This document shows, in pieces, positions 18,685 through 28,338 of a stretch of 64,000 nt of DNA. This DNA comes from Ancylobacter sp. Lp-2 (GTDB taxonomy: Bacteria > Pseudomonadota > Alphaproteobacteria > Rhizobiales > Xanthobacteraceae). The stretch is taken from contig NZ_JAJALI010000004.1 in the NCBI RefSeq assembly GCF_020523795.1, positions 426,352-490,351 on the forward strand. The letters run 5' to 3'. The position numbers and the translations under genes are program-made. Position 1 is the first letter of the stretch, and each line of letters opens with the position of its first letter. The notes beneath the pieces are model-generated. The model searched no databases. It was not told the DNA's origin and saw nothing but the letters and a program-made list of their open reading frames with translations.

Positions 18685-21065
18685 ACCCAGTTGGTGATCT
18701 CGTCCCGGTCGATGCCGTTGGTATGGGCATAGTCGAGACTGTCGATGATGGCGCCTCGCATCTCCTCCTTCAGATGGGCGGCACGCGCCGCGAGACCGGG
18801 AACGCGGTCGATGACATCGACGACCAGAGTGAAGCGATCAGCCTCGTTGAGGATCGCCAGCTCCAGAGGCGTGTTGATGTTGCCGCGCTCCTTATAGCCA
18901 TGCACGTGGAAATTGTACTGATTGTGGAACTTGTAGGCCAGCTTGTGTATCAGCCACGGATAGCCGTGGAAGTTGAATATCACCGGCTTATCGCGCGTGA
19001 ACAGGCTGTCGAAGTCGCGAGGAGCCAAGCCATGCGGATGCATGTCCGAGCGCTGCATCCGGAAAAGATCGACGACATTGACAAAGCGCGTCTTCAACTC
19101 TGGCAGCCGCTCGCGCAGGATGGCCGTCGCCGCCAGCGCCTCCTGGGTCGCCACGTCGCCGCATGAGGCGATCACCACGTCTGGCTCGCACCCTTCGTCA
19201 TTGCTGGCCTTCGCCCAGATACCGGCGCCCTTGGCGCAGTGCACGACCGCCTCGTCAATGGTGGTGAACTGCAGGTGCTTCTGCTTGTCGGCGACGATCA
19301 CGTTGATGCAGTCGGTCGACCGCAGGCAGCGATCGGCAATCACCAGAAGCGTGTTGGCGTCGGGTGGCAGATAGACGCGCGTGACGCTCGGGCTCTTATT
19401 GGTAACGAGGTCGATGAAACCCGGATCCTGATGGGAGAAGCCATTGTGATCCTGTCGCCAGACCGTCGAGCTTAGCAGGATGTTCTGCGACGCGACCGAT
19501 GCCCGCCACGGCACATGGTTCTTGCTGACATCGAGCCACTTGGCGTGCTGGTTGAACATCGAGTCAACGACGTGGGCGAACGCCTCATAGGTGTGGAAGA
19601 AGCCATGTCTGCCGGTGAGCAAATAGCCCTCCAGCCAGCCGACCAGCGTGTGCTCGGAAAGGATTTCCATCACCCGGCCGTCGCGCGCCAGCTCGCCGCC
19701 ATCCGAGTCTTCCGGCAGCATGTCGGCCATCCAGACCTTCTTGCTGGCCTCATAGACCGCCTGCAGACGGTTCGAAGCGGTCTCGTCCGGACCGAACACG
19801 CGGAAGGTTCCCATGTTCGCCCGCATTGTGTCGCGCAGGAATTCGCCCAGAGGCCGGGTGTTCTCGTACAGGACTTTGCCGGCCTCCTCGAACTTGACCG
19901 CGTAGTCGCGGAAGTCCGGCAACTTCAGCTCCCGGCGCAGCAAGCCGCCATTGGCGTTCGGATTGGCGCTCATGCGGCGCGGACCCAGGGGAGAGAGCGC
20001 CCGAAGCTCGGGCGCCAGACGGCCAGCCGTATCGAAGAGATCGTCGGGCTTGTAGCTCCTCAGCCAGTCTTCGAGCAGCTTCAGGCGCGCCGGATCGCCG
20101 CGAACGTCCGAGAACGGCACCTGATGGGCGCGCCACGATCCCTCGACCTTGTGACCGCCGATCTCCTTTGGCCCGGTCCAGCCCTTCGGCGACCTGAGCA
20201 CGATCATCGGCCAGCGCGGCCGCTCCGTTTCGCCGTTCGTGCGGGCCTGACGCTGAATCGTTCGAATCGCATTGATCGCGGCATCGAGCGTCGCCGCCAT
20301 CTTCTCGTGCATCTCGGCAGGGTCGTCACCCTCGACGAAATACGGCGTGTACCCATAGCCGCGGAACAGCGCATCGAGTTCGTCGTGGCTGATCCGGGCA
20401 AGCACGGTCGGGTTGGCGATCTTGTAGCCATTCAGGTTCAGGACCGGCAGCACCGCCCCGTCCCGCGCCGGGTTGATGAACTTGTTCGAATGCCAGGCGG
20501 TGGCCAGTGGCCCGGTTTCGGCTTCGCCATCACCAACCACGCAGGCGACGATAAGGTCGGGATTGTCGAGTGCCGCACCGTAAGCATGCGACAGGCTGTA
20601 TCCCAGCTCTCCGCCCTCGTGGATCGAGCCCGGTGTCTCGGGTGTGACGTGCGAACCGATGTGGCCGGGAAAAGAGAACTGTTTGAAGAACCGGCGCAGC
20701 CCCTCGAGATCCTCGCTCTTGTCGGGATAGACCTCCGAATAGGTCCCTTCGAGATAAGCTGGCCCGAGCACGCCCGGAGCGCCGTGGCCGGGGCCTGCCA
20801 CGAAGATCACGTCGAGATCATCGCGGCGGATGACACGGTTGAGATGAGCCCAGACGAAGGAAAGCGCGGGGCTTGCTCCCCAGTGGCCGAGCAGGCGCCG
20901 CTTGACATGATCGGGCTTCAACGGCTCGCGTAGCAGTGGGTTGTCCGCCAGATAGATCATGCCGACCGACAGGTAATTGCAGGCCCGCCACCAGCGATCG
21001 AGGAGTTCCAGCTCATTGCTGGCGGATAGCTGCGCGATGGAATCTGCGGCTTTGACCTCGGGCAT
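18672..21065 (-). CDS. xfp: Xylulose-5-phosphate/fructose-6-phosphate phosphoketolase
   Basis: A 797-residue thiamine-diphosphate enzyme. It splits xylulose-5-phosphate or fructose-6-phosphate with phosphate into acetyl phosphate and a shorter sugar phosphate. Seen motifs include [15 protein letters not shown], the [20 protein letters not shown] segment, [20 protein letters not shown] (the TPP-binding motif), and the C-terminal [15 protein letters not shown] and [10 protein letters not shown]. Length agrees with the family. Expressed with glgP, it would let glucose units from glycogen enter a phosphoketolase shunt. The 159-base gap upstream of 21065 should hold the operon promoter, and beyond it the recombinase region begins. 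Confidence 0.96.
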   Translation of the reverse strand: MPEVKAADSIAQLSASNELELLDRWWRACNYLSVGMIYLADNPLLREPLKPDHVKRRLLGHWGASPALSFVWAHLNRVIRRDDLDVIFVAGPGHGAPGVLGPAYLEGTYSEVYPDKSEDLEGLRRFFKQFSFPGHIGSHVTPETPGSIHEGGELGYSLSHAYGAALDNPDLIVACVVGDGEAETGPLATAWHSNKFINPARDGAVLPVLNLNGYKIANPTVLARISHDELDALFRGYGYTPYFVEGDDPAEMHEKMAATLDAAINAIRTIQRQARTNGETERPRWPMIVLRSPKGWTGPKEIGGHKVEGSWRAHQVPFSDVRGDPARLKLLEDWLRSYKPDDLFDTAGRLAPELRALSPLGPRRMSANPNANGGLLRRELKLPDFRDYAVKFEEAGKVLYENTRPLGEFLRDTMRANMGTFRVFGPDETASNRLQAVYEASKKVWMADMLPEDSDGGELARDGRVMEILSEHTLVGWLEGYLLTGRHGFFHTYEAFAHVVDSMFNQHAKWLDVSKNHVPWRASVASQNILLSSTVWRQDHNGFSHQDPGFIDLVTNKSPSVTRVYLPPDANTLLVIADRCLRSTDCINVIVADKQKHLQFTTIDEAVVHCAKGAGIWAKASNDEGCEPDVVIASCGDVATQEALAATAILRERLPELKTRFVNVVDLFRMQRSDMHPHGLAPRDFDSLFTRDKPVIFNFHGYPWLIHKLAYKFHNQYNFHVHGYKERGNINTPLELAILNEADRFTLVVDVIDRVPGLAARAAHLKEEMRGAIIDSLDYAHTNGIDRDEITNWVWPG

Positions 21066-21224
21066 ATCTGCCTCCTTCGCGGGAACGACGGCGATGCCGA
21101 CCCCTGACTTCGCTCCAATTCATTCAGCGCTAGATGAGAGAGATGCCACGATACATCGTCTGTCTCCCGGTGCCGTCGGCTTGTCCGAAGCGCCCTTTCT
21201 TGCCGCCGTCCAAGGTGGCTATGG

Positions 21225-22766
21225 CTATCCGATTAGCATCTCTCTTCTGGCAGCCATTGTCGACTGACGCCGGTGGCATGGCACCATCAGATCCATCGCC
21301 GCTCGAACTCCGTTGCCTCGGCGAGTCCATGACCGCATGAGCTGCCCGAAGCGGGCAAGCTTGTCCGGATCAAGCCGGCTTGCGGCTGTACCTTGATTCT
21401 CGATCCGCTCCAGCGCCGAATGTGCACGGTCCCTATCTGCCTTGAGCTTGGCAATCTGCTCCTTGAGCATCTCGTCGGGCTCAGCGATGCCATCGGCAAC
21501 AAGCTGGTAGAGCCGCCGAAGCTTGTCTTCCGCCGTCGTTCTTTCGCGCGAGAGTTCATCGATCCGCGCCTGAACCTCGGCATCGGCTTTCACTCGCCTG
21601 TCAGCGACGGACTGCAGCAGCGCCGCCAACCGCTCGGGCATCAGGACGCGTTCAGCGACGTGGCGTGTGACCAGATGGTCGAGCTTCTCCATCGGCACCG
21701 TTCGCCCTTTGCAGGCGGACTTGCCGACCCGGCCAGAGGTGGAGCAGCTGTAATAGCGATAGACCCTGCCGCTCTTCGAGGTGCCGGTGCGCAGCGTCAT
21801 GGCGCTGCCGCAACAGGCGCAATAGGCCAAGCCGGTCAGAAGGATCGGACCTGAGATGACCCGGGGCGGACTATTGTGCGGGCTCTTCGCCCTGAGAGCC
21901 TTCTGCACCTTGTCGAAAGCTCGGCGATCGAGGATGGCCGGCACGGAGATCGGGATAACCTCGTGCTGCGGCTTCACCTGCCCCGTCTTGGAACTGCGCT
22001 TGTTGAAGCTCCACTCCCCGACATAAACGGGATTGGTCAGAATGCCATGGATGGTGCCGACACCGTAGCGGGCACCGAGGCGGGTGCGGTAGCCCTTCGC
22101 ATTGAGGTGCTTGGTAATCTCCTTGATGCCCATGGGACCCGATGTGCCATCCCCCTGCAGGTAGAGAGCAAACATCAGCCGCACCAGCTCGGCCTCAACC
22201 GGATCGACGACGATCCGCTTCTTCGTGCGATGGCCGCGCTTCTCGACCTCTTCAAGGGTGAAACCGAGCGGCAGGCGGGAGCCGTTATAGAAGCCCTGCC
22301 GGGCATTCTCCTTCATGGCTCTCAGCACGTGCTTGGCGTTCTCGCGGGACTGGTACTCGTCAAACAGGGCGATGACCTGTCGCATCATGACCTGGGCCGG
22401 ATCGTCCCCGAGCTCCTGGGTGATGGAGACGAGCCGCACGCCGTGCTTCGCGAGGCGGCGGATGTACATCTCCAGCCCAAAGGCATCGCGGAAGAACCGG
22501 CTGAAGCTATGGACGACGATAACGTCGAATGGGCGATCGTCATCGGATGCCCGTTCGATCATCCGCTGGAATTCGTGCCGGCTGTCGTCCATCGCCGACG
22601 CACCCGGCTCCACATACTCCGCCACAACGGACCAGCCCTGCCGCTCGCAATAGGCAGCGGTCTGGAGGCGCTGGTCCGGGATGGACAGGTCAACGTCGGC
22701 CTGCCGCGTGGTAGAAACGCGGAGATAGAGGGCTGCCCGGCTGGTGATCGGCAAGGTTACGTTCAT
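21225..22766 (-). CDS. Large serine recombinase (resolvase/invertase N-domain)
   Basis: A 513-residue protein from the ATG at 22766, which follows a gagggagg ribosome-binding site. A GTG at 22808 gives a longer form. The catalytic N-terminus reads RAALYLRVSTTRQADVDLSI (nucleophile Ser18). The HSFSRFFRDAFGLEMYIRR arginine motif follows, then a Recombinase domain (GIKEITKHLNAKGYRTRLGA, YVGEWSFNKR), a zinc ribbon (GLAYCACCGSAMTLRTG) and a long coiled coil (VKADAEVQARIDELSRERTT). The last 35 residues (SWTRRGNGVRAAMDL) do not look like the usual family ending, suggesting a frameshift or truncation near 21330. It could integrate or excise an element, but activity is uncertain. Confidence 0.9.
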   Translation of the reverse strand: MNVTLPITSRAALYLRVSTTRQADVDLSIPDQRLQTAAYCERQGWSVVAEYVEPGASAMDDSRHEFQRMIERASDDDRPFDVIVVHSFSRFFRDAFGLEMYIRRLAKHGVRLVSITQELGDDPAQVMMRQVIALFDEYQSRENAKHVLRAMKENARQGFYNGSRLPLGFTLEEVEKRGHRTKKRIVVDPVEAELVRLMFALYLQGDGTSGPMGIKEITKHLNAKGYRTRLGARYGVGTIHGILTNPVYVGEWSFNKRSSKTGQVKPQHEVIPISVPAILDRRAFDKVQKALRAKSPHNSPPRVISGPILLTGLAYCACCGSAMTLRTGTSKSGRVYRYYSCSTSGRVGKSACKGRTVPMEKLDHLVTRHVAERVLMPERLAALLQSVADRRVKADAEVQARIDELSRERTTAEDKLRRLYQLVADGIAEPDEMLKEQIAKLKADRDRAHSALERIENQGTAASRLDPDKLARFGQLMRSWTRRGNGVRAAMDLMVPCHRRQSTMAARREMLIG

Positions 22767-22804
22767 GGCCCAGTCGCCTCCCTCAGGTCCCTTCGGCAGC
22801 GCCG

Positions 22805-22940
22805 TCACCTCAGCAGCGCGTCAATCTCCCGCCTGAGGAAGGCTTCGACAACATCGACCTCGTCAGGTGTGATCGGAACGTTCGACGGCCAGTCGTCGGT
22901 GACATGCGCGACCTTGGAATCATGCTCGACGGAGTCAGCG
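22805..22940 (-). pseudogene. C-terminal end of small gene preceding the recombinase
   Basis: The minus strand reads SKVAHVTDDWPSNVPITPDE followed by VDVVEAFLRREIDALLR and a TGA that abuts the GTG at 22808. A near match is found before the second, decayed recombinase (25179-25310). Small genes with a DDWPxxVPIT core often precede serine recombinases in alphaproteobacteria, from memory. The N-terminus is lost at a junction near 22945, where the plus-strand DUF3883 fragment begins. Confidence 0.6.
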
Positions 22941-22942
22941 GG

Positions 22943-24366
22943 CGCAAGGTTTTACCGAGCGGTTTAACGGGACCATTGCCGAGCGATCGCTTGCCGCAAT
23001 CGAAGAGACCGACAATCAGGGGCTTATTCGCCGGACGATGGGGTTCGACTTCACGGCTTATGGTGAGACGCTCGCGTCGCTGGGCTATCCGCCGCTCAAC
23101 GACGAGAACGACTTCCGGCGCATGTTCGAGGTGTATCTCGGTGAACTGAAGCCGAGGCTGCTTGATCGCGTCCGTCGCCGTTTCGCCGGTGTATGGGCCG
23201 CAGGCGAGGACCTGGCCCCCTATGTTGCCGCGCGGCGCCTCCAATTCGTGACATTCGATCCAGGGTGGCTGCGGGCTCTGGAAGCGCTCACCCGTGAGAT
23301 AGTGGCCTCACGCGCGGCCGACGCCGCCGCAGAGCTCTTGGGTCCGGATAATCCGGAGGTCGATCTCCTGCCGCTCGACCGTGTCGTCGCCGACAATCGC
23401 AAGCTCGTGTTCGCCCGTCATCCGGAGCTCGCGGGGCTGGTGCGCGCTTGGTGCCGCAAGAGCGAGGCAGCGGTGCCGGCGTTGATCGAAGCGTCCGACC
23501 CGCAAATGTTGGTCCGCACGTTCGACGACGGCGGGTTGCTCGACTTCGAGAAGCTCGACCCGGCACGGCTTCCGGAATTGTACGCGCGTGCGGGAGCGTG
23601 GCCCGCCGGTATGCCTCTTACTGCCGATATCGCGCGTCTGGGGCTCGTTCCTTACGATCTTCAACGCGATGCAATCGACGCGCGCGAGGCGAAGCGGAAA
23701 GCCGAAGTGGCACGGCGCACGATTCCGTTCGCGGGAGAGAATCTCGATGCAGGCGATGGAGATTTCGTCAGGCGGTTCGAGGTGCTTGCCGCCGCCGCGA
23801 TCGAGAACGGCGATGACTGGTTCATGCGTAGCCGCGCCCCACGGTTGCGTTCTCAGGCTCAGCATGTTCCATCGATGCCCGGTGGTGGCGGCTGGGGAGG
23901 TGGTGGGCAGTCTTGGCGCACCCAGCCTCCCGAGGCGGTGAGGACAGCGATGGGGATCGCGAGCGAGTGGCTCGCTCGGGAATACTTGCGCAGGCGACAT
24001 CCCAAGGAAATGTCCGACGCCTGCTGGGTCTCGTCTAACCGCGCGGCTTTCTGCACTGGTGCCGCCGGAGACGATAGCCTCGGTTATGATTTCCGCGTCG
24101 TTACCGAGCGCAACGAATGGCTCTATGAGGTGAAGTCTGCAACGGACGCGGGCGGGGAGTTCGAATTGACTGCCCGCGAGCTCGAAGCCGCAGGCAGTGC
24201 AAGCCTCGAGCGCAAGCGGCGCTACCGTATCCTCTACGTGCCGTTCGTGTTCGATCCCGCCCAATGGCGGGTGCTGCCGCTGTCGAACCCGGCTGATCCG
24301 AATACTCGCGATCGGTTCCGTGTGCTGCGGGGCGGCTCGGTGCGGTACCGCTTCGAGAGGCAATGA
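22943..24366 (+). pseudogene. Truncated DUF3883-type protein (C-terminal about 475 residues)
   Basis: The coding frame is open from about 22943 (RFTERFNGTIAERSLAAIEE) to a TGA at 24366. The first ATG is only at 23038, inside the alignable protein, so the gene lacks its 5' part. The C-terminal 110 residues form a DUF3883-like nuclease fold: GYDFRVVTERNEWLYEVKSA gives the D...E-x-K pattern of PD-(D/E)XK enzymes. A glycine-rich linker (GGGGWGGGGQ) precedes it. Full-length relatives are large proteins with an N-terminal GHKL/sacsin-like ATPase or helicase and are often found near defence genes. Here only the tail survives beside a recombinase junction. Confidence 0.7.
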
Positions 24367-24468
24367 GGCTCGGGCGGCGACCCAAGACCCAGCGATGTTA
24401 TGAATGGGGACAAATCGGGCGCAAGGTCATTGGGGATACTGGCAAGTTCTAAGGGGCAGCTAAATACC

Positions 24469-24540
24469 CGGAATCTCAATCATATAAGTGTTCGCAGTTT
24501 CACTTTGGTCGGCGCGCCAAGCTTCAATCATTTCAATACC
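24469..24540 (-). pseudogene. Short coding fragment with WRADQ ending
   Basis: The minus strand reads IEAWRADQSETANTY then MIEIPGI and a stop. A diverged version, DWRADQDETTNTYAVEIALV and stop, occurs at about 62787-62850. The conservation is at the protein level with DNA differences, so both seem to be C-terminal ends of the same unidentified protein family, stranded beside recombinase fragments. Confidence 0.4.
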
Positions 24541-25137
24541 TTATCACAGGGTTAGCCAGTACGGCTCTCTCCAGCACTGTCCTTGATCCGTGGATCCGCA
24601 CGGCGTGCTGATCCACTCCCACGGCAAGGGTGAAACCAAGCGGCAGGCGGGAGCCATTGTAGAAGCCCTGCCGGGCGTTCTCTTTCATGGCCCGCAGCAC
24701 ATGCTTGGCGTTCTCGCGGGACTGGTACTCGTCTAATAGCGCGATGACCTGCCGCATCATGACCTGGGCAGGATCGCCCTCGAGCTCCTGGGTCATGGAG
24801 ACGAGGCGCACGCCGTGCTTGGCGAGACGGCGGATATACATCTCCAGCCCAAAGGCATCGCGGAAGAAGCGGCTGAAGCGATGGATCACGAGAACGTCGA
24901 ACGGGCGATCGTCGTCGCAGGCCCGCTCGATCATCCGTTGGAATTCGTGCCGGCTGTCATCCATCGCCGAGGCGCCCGGCTCCACATGCACTCCGACGAC
25001 CGACCAGCCTTGCCGTTGGCAATAAGCGACGGTCTGAAAGCGCTGGTCTGGGATGGAGAGGTCGACGTCAGCTTGCCGCGTGGTGGAGACCCGAAGTTAC
25101 AGGGTGGCCCGGCTGATGATTGGCAAGGTGACGTTCA
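24533..25137 (-). pseudogene. Decayed second serine recombinase copy
   Basis: The minus strand matches the N-terminal 180 residues of the recombinase at 21225-22766. It includes FDVLVIHRFSRFFRDAFG, MYIRRLAKHGVRLVSMTQEL and ENAKHVLRAMKENARQGFYN. A TAA replaces the codon after RATL near 25096, so translation from the natural start stops at once. After GSRLPLGFTL the sequence diverges and ends at 24533. It is therefore truncated at both functional ends. It lies in the same orientation as the intact copy, giving direct repeats around the DUF3883 remnant. Confidence 0.88.
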
Positions 25138-25178
25138 TGGCTTGAGACGTCCTCCTTCGGGCGGTGTGGCGGGCACCC

Positions 25179-25310
25179 TCATCTCAGCAGCGCGTCGATC
25201 TCCCCTCGAGAAAGGCCTCGATCACATCGACTTCTTCGGCGGTGATCGGCACGGTCGATGGCCAGTCGTCTATGACATGCTTCGTATTCGAATCGTGCTT
25301 GCCAGAGGCA
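25179..25310 (-). pseudogene. Second copy of the small pre-recombinase gene end
   Basis: The minus strand reads KHDSNTKHVIDDWPSTVPIT then AEEVDVIEAFLE. A one-base shift follows before the expected EIDALLR ending, so it is decayed. It pairs with 22805-22940 and confirms that the whole small-gene/recombinase module was duplicated. Confidence 0.6.
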
Positions 25311-26012
25311 GCGGACGCAAGACAAAGCTCCGCGTGTTGGTCCGAAGCGCCTATACGGTGAGCTGCATCGTAAGGTGATGTGCTGGCCGTGGCCGTAGTC
25401 GGTCGCAATGGGTCACGATCCACGTGGGCGCATGCCTTCTTCGAACGAGACTTCTGTACGTGGCGCATGTGCGCACGATCGCAGTAATCTCCGAAAGGGC
25501 GAGTATCCCAAGTCTACGCCGTATTACTGCCTCGTACCGCGGCGTGTAGAAACCTGCCGCAGTACCAAGCGACGCAGCTCCAATTCCGGAGATGAACCGA
25601 TGCGGCCCCTTCGAGCGTCTGCTTCGCAACCCTCTCCAGCTACGAGCCGCGTAGCGCGCGTCCCACTACACCGACGGGTAGATCGAGGGTCATCGCCGAT
25701 GCCGGGAGCTCCAGCATTGGCTTGTGGTGCCTCCTGTCACTCTGTCGACACAGCTGATGACCCGGTTGCCGCTGAGCCCGCGCGAGGCGCTTGCAGATCG
25801 TAACTGCTCTGATCTCTCTTTGCATGACGGCTTCCAGATCCGGGGTGTGCAATACAATCGGAAGAATTCTAAATATCGATCGCTACGAGCAAGATAAACT
25901 TGACGAAAATTTGTATATGCTGAAGAGTCGTGGGCCCAATCTTGGCAGACAGGAATCACAATTTAGGCGCGATATGTCATTCTGCATGTGAGAGACGTTC
26001 TAAGGTGCTGCC
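25311..26012. other. Intergenic region upstream of the AraC regulator
   Basis: No gene is supported. The left part has mixed shadow frames. The right 150 bases become AT-rich and should contain the regulator promoter. An agaattctaaat stretch near 25864 contains a half-site (attctaaa) like those in iron-control elements of alphaproteobacteria, but a full palindrome is not present. Confidence 0.45.
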
Positions 26013-26873
26013 GTGAACAAGCCGATACCTCAGCATTTGTTTGTAGGGACCGTTGATGGGGAGCCAAATTGCGCTCCCGACTCCGATGTGTATGAAATCT
26101 GGCCGAAATTCATCGTGATGGTGTTGCTGCGCGGCGCGCAGCACTTCGTCATCGACGATCGCGATTTCCGGATCGATGCGGGATCGGGCGAGGACATGCG
26201 TCCCCTGGTTTTCATGCTCAATGTCGCACGCTTCTCGCGTCTGCATTTCGTCAATGACAGCAATGTCCCGCTGCGCAAGATCATGATCTCCGCGCCGCAT
26301 CCCTGGATGGAATGGCTGATGCGCACGCAGGGGGCGCAAAGCTCGGTGCTGCGTCCGTTCCTGGCTCGTCATCTGTCGCAGTTCAGCTTCCCGGCGAGCG
26401 GGCAAGTCCGCCAGCTCGCGGAGCAGATCATGGCGCCGCCGCCGTCGCTGGAAGGCGAGCTGCGCTCGCTCCACCGGAATTCGCGCGCGCTCGACATCAT
26501 GTGTCTCGCCTGCCTCGCGCTGGCCGGCGACGAGGAGGAGCGTCGTCGGCCACTGCTCGCCAGCCGGCGGCAAAGCGAGCGGGTGCGGGATTTCGTGCTG
26601 AAGCACCTCGACCGCAGCCTCACCATCGAGGAGATCGCCTTCGCGGTCGGGGCGAGCGTGTCTTCCGTGCAGCGGCACTTCAAGGAACACTTCCAGATGA
26701 CGGTGTTCGAGTTCATCCGCAAGGAGCGGCTGGAGCGCGCCTGCCTCGCGCTGGAGCGGGATGGCATCACCATCGCCCAGGCGGCCTATGCGGCCGGTTA
26801 CACCGATCCGTCGAACTTCTCCGTCGCCTTCAAGAAGGTTTATGGCGTGCCGCCCAAATATAAGCGGCGTTGA
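26013..26873 (+). CDS. AraC-family regulator of the siderophore cluster
   Basis: A 286-residue regulator with a GTG start at 26013 preceded by aaggtg. The C-terminal third holds two helix-turn-helix units: DRSLTIEEIAFAVGASVSSV with QRHFKEHFQMTVFEFIRKER, and DGITIAQAAYAAGYTDPSNF then SVAFKKVYGVPPKYKRR. The N-terminal part is a variable ligand-sensing region. AraC proteins such as PchR and YbtA activate siderophore synthesis and uptake genes when the ferric siderophore is present. Its position at the edge of the biosynthetic operon supports the same role. Its end overlaps the convergent phosphopantetheinyl transferase gene by 34 bases. Confidence 0.88.
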   Translation: MNKPIPQHLFVGTVDGEPNCAPDSDVYEIWPKFIVMVLLRGAQHFVIDDRDFRIDAGSGEDMRPLVFMLNVARFSRLHFVNDSNVPLRKIMISAPHPWMEWLMRTQGAQSSVLRPFLARHLSQFSFPASGQVRQLAEQIMAPPPSLEGELRSLHRNSRALDIMCLACLALAGDEEERRRPLLASRRQSERVRDFVLKHLDRSLTIEEIAFAVGASVSSVQRHFKEHFQMTVFEFIRKERLERACLALERDGITIAQAAYAAGYTDPSNFSVAFKKVYGVPPKYKRR

Positions 26874-27619
26874 GGGCGGCTGGCATCGAGACGCGGATAG
26901 CGCAGCGTGATGAGCCGCGCCGGAAGCGTTGCCAGCGCCAGCGCGGCGGCGAAGCCGGCGAGGGCGGGCAGCGGCGGGATGTGCCAGCGCCGGCTGCAAT
27001 CTCCCGGCTCGGCGACGGGGGCGGTGCGGACGTCGAGAGCGCGGAAGTCCATATCGAGGCCGCAACCGATTCCCTTGGCTACGGCCTCCTTGCGCGTCCA
27101 TAGCCGATAGAAGGCGTGGCGGCGTTCTTCCTCCGGCAGCCCGGCGAGCAAGGCGAGTTCCCCCCAGGAGAAGATGTCCGGCGCGATCTCATAGGGCGGA
27201 GCGGTCCGCATCGCCTCGATGTCGACGCCGACCGGACCGCCGCGGCTGACGGCGATCAAGGCGAGATTGCCGCTATGCGACAGGTTGAAGTCGAGGTCGC
27301 CGCCGTCGAGGCCGGGGCGGCCCCATCGGCCGATCGAGAAGGCAAGGTCTGCCGGCGGCAAGCCGAGCTCGGCGGCGAGCACCCGGCGCAGGGCGGCGTG
27401 CGCCGTGACGTAGGCGGCGCGCAGCGGGCGGGTGCGGAACGCCTCCGCGCGCCTGTTCTCGCCGGGATCCAGCAGCGCGACATCTTCCGGATCCTCGTGC
27501 GGACCGCTTTCGACCAGCCAGAGCCGGACCTCTCCGGGGTCGAGACGGCGGAGGGTTTCCGGCGTCGCCGGCTTCCACGGCTGTCCGAAGTCTGTGCGCT
27601 GGATGTTGAGGTAGTTCAT
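26840..27619 (-). CDS. 4'-phosphopantetheinyl transferase (Sfp/EntD-type)
   Basis: A 259-residue enzyme that transfers the phosphopantetheine arm of CoA to the serine of carrier proteins, here the aryl carrier protein and the two synthetase carrier domains. Motifs are FNLSHSG (111-117), GVDIE (131-135, Mg-binding Asp and Glu) and WTRKEAVAKGIG (174-185). The ATG at 27619 overlaps the stop of the isochorismatase gene as ATGA, which decides the start. Longer upstream open sequence is a shadow of neighbouring genes. It is the last gene of the leftward biosynthetic operon. Confidence 0.93.
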   Translation of the reverse strand: MNYLNIQRTDFGQPWKPATPETLRRLDPGEVRLWLVESGPHEDPEDVALLDPGENRRAEAFRTRPLRAAYVTAHAALRRVLAAELGLPPADLAFSIGRWGRPGLDGGDLDFNLSHSGNLALIAVSRGGPVGVDIEAMRTAPPYEIAPDIFSWGELALLAGLPEEERRHAFYRLWTRKEAVAKGIGCGLDMDFRALDVRTAPVAEPGDCSRRWHIPPLPALAGFAAALALATLPARLITLRYPRLDASRPQRRLYLGGTP

Positions 27620-28338
27620 GGCCGGTGCCGATCCGTTGCAGCGCCGCATGTCTCTTCCACCTGGCCCGTCGTCAGTGGCACGCCGCAGACGTTCGCGACG
27701 TAGGAAACGGCCATGTCGTGCTTCACGCGGGAGAAGTCGCCGACCGCATCGGCGACGAAGAACGGCTCGATGTCGCGCATGAAGGCATCGGCCGCCGTAA
27801 GCAGGCAGCCGATATGGGCGTAGACCCCGCAGATGACGAGCTGGTCGCGACCGCGCACGCGCATCAGCGTCTCGAGATTGGAGCGCTGGAAGGCGCTGTA
27901 GCGGTGCTTCACCAGCACGAGGTCGCCCCCTGCCGGGGCGAGCGCGTCGAGGATGGGGCGGTGCTCGGCCGGATCGCTCATGCCGGCACCCCAGAGATCG
28001 GCCTGCAGGCCGCGGTCGCGGCGGTTCTGTCGCACCTCCTGCGCAGTGTAGAAGACCGGCATGCCGACCACGCGCGCGGCGGCGATGAGCCGGGCGATGT
28101 TGGCGACCAGCGGTGTCAGCGGAGCGGCGTCGGCTGCGAACGGCCGGAGGAAATAGCGCTGCATGTCGTGCACCAGCAGCGCCGCTCGCCGGGGCGCGAG
28201 CCGCCAGCTTGCCCTTGCCGGCGGCAGTTCGGCGGCTTCCGGCAACGTGTAGGCGGCGATGCGCGGCAAGGCGGGCGTCCCGGCGGGCGGGGCGTCGGCG
28301 GGCGGCTGCTGCGGCGCCGGGGAGAGGACGGCGGTCAC
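27616..28338 (-). CDS. Isochorismatase without carrier domain (EntB N-domain type)
   Basis: A 240-residue protein. It hydrolyses isochorismate to 2,3-dihydro-2,3-dihydroxybenzoate and pyruvate. The family signature is clear: AALLVHDMQRYFL (Asp58), DLVLVKHRYSAF (Lys144) and LVICGVYAHIGCLLTAADAF (about 167-186), where Gly replaces the usual cysteine as in EntB. EntB and DhbB are about 285-310 residues because of a fused aryl carrier domain. This one ends before it, and a separate carrier gene lies at 37215-37475. Its GTG start overlaps the entC stop (GTGA at 28335-28338). Confidence 0.93.
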   Translation of the reverse strand: MTAVLSPAPQQPPADAPPAGTPALPRIAAYTLPEAAELPPARASWRLAPRRAALLVHDMQRYFLRPFAADAAPLTPLVANIARLIAAARVVGMPVFYTAQEVRQNRRDRGLQADLWGAGMSDPAEHRPILDALAPAGGDLVLVKHRYSAFQRSNLETLMRVRGRDQLVICGVYAHIGCLLTAADAFMRDIEPFFVADAVGDFSRVKHDMAVSYVANVCGVPLTTGQVEETCGAATDRHRP

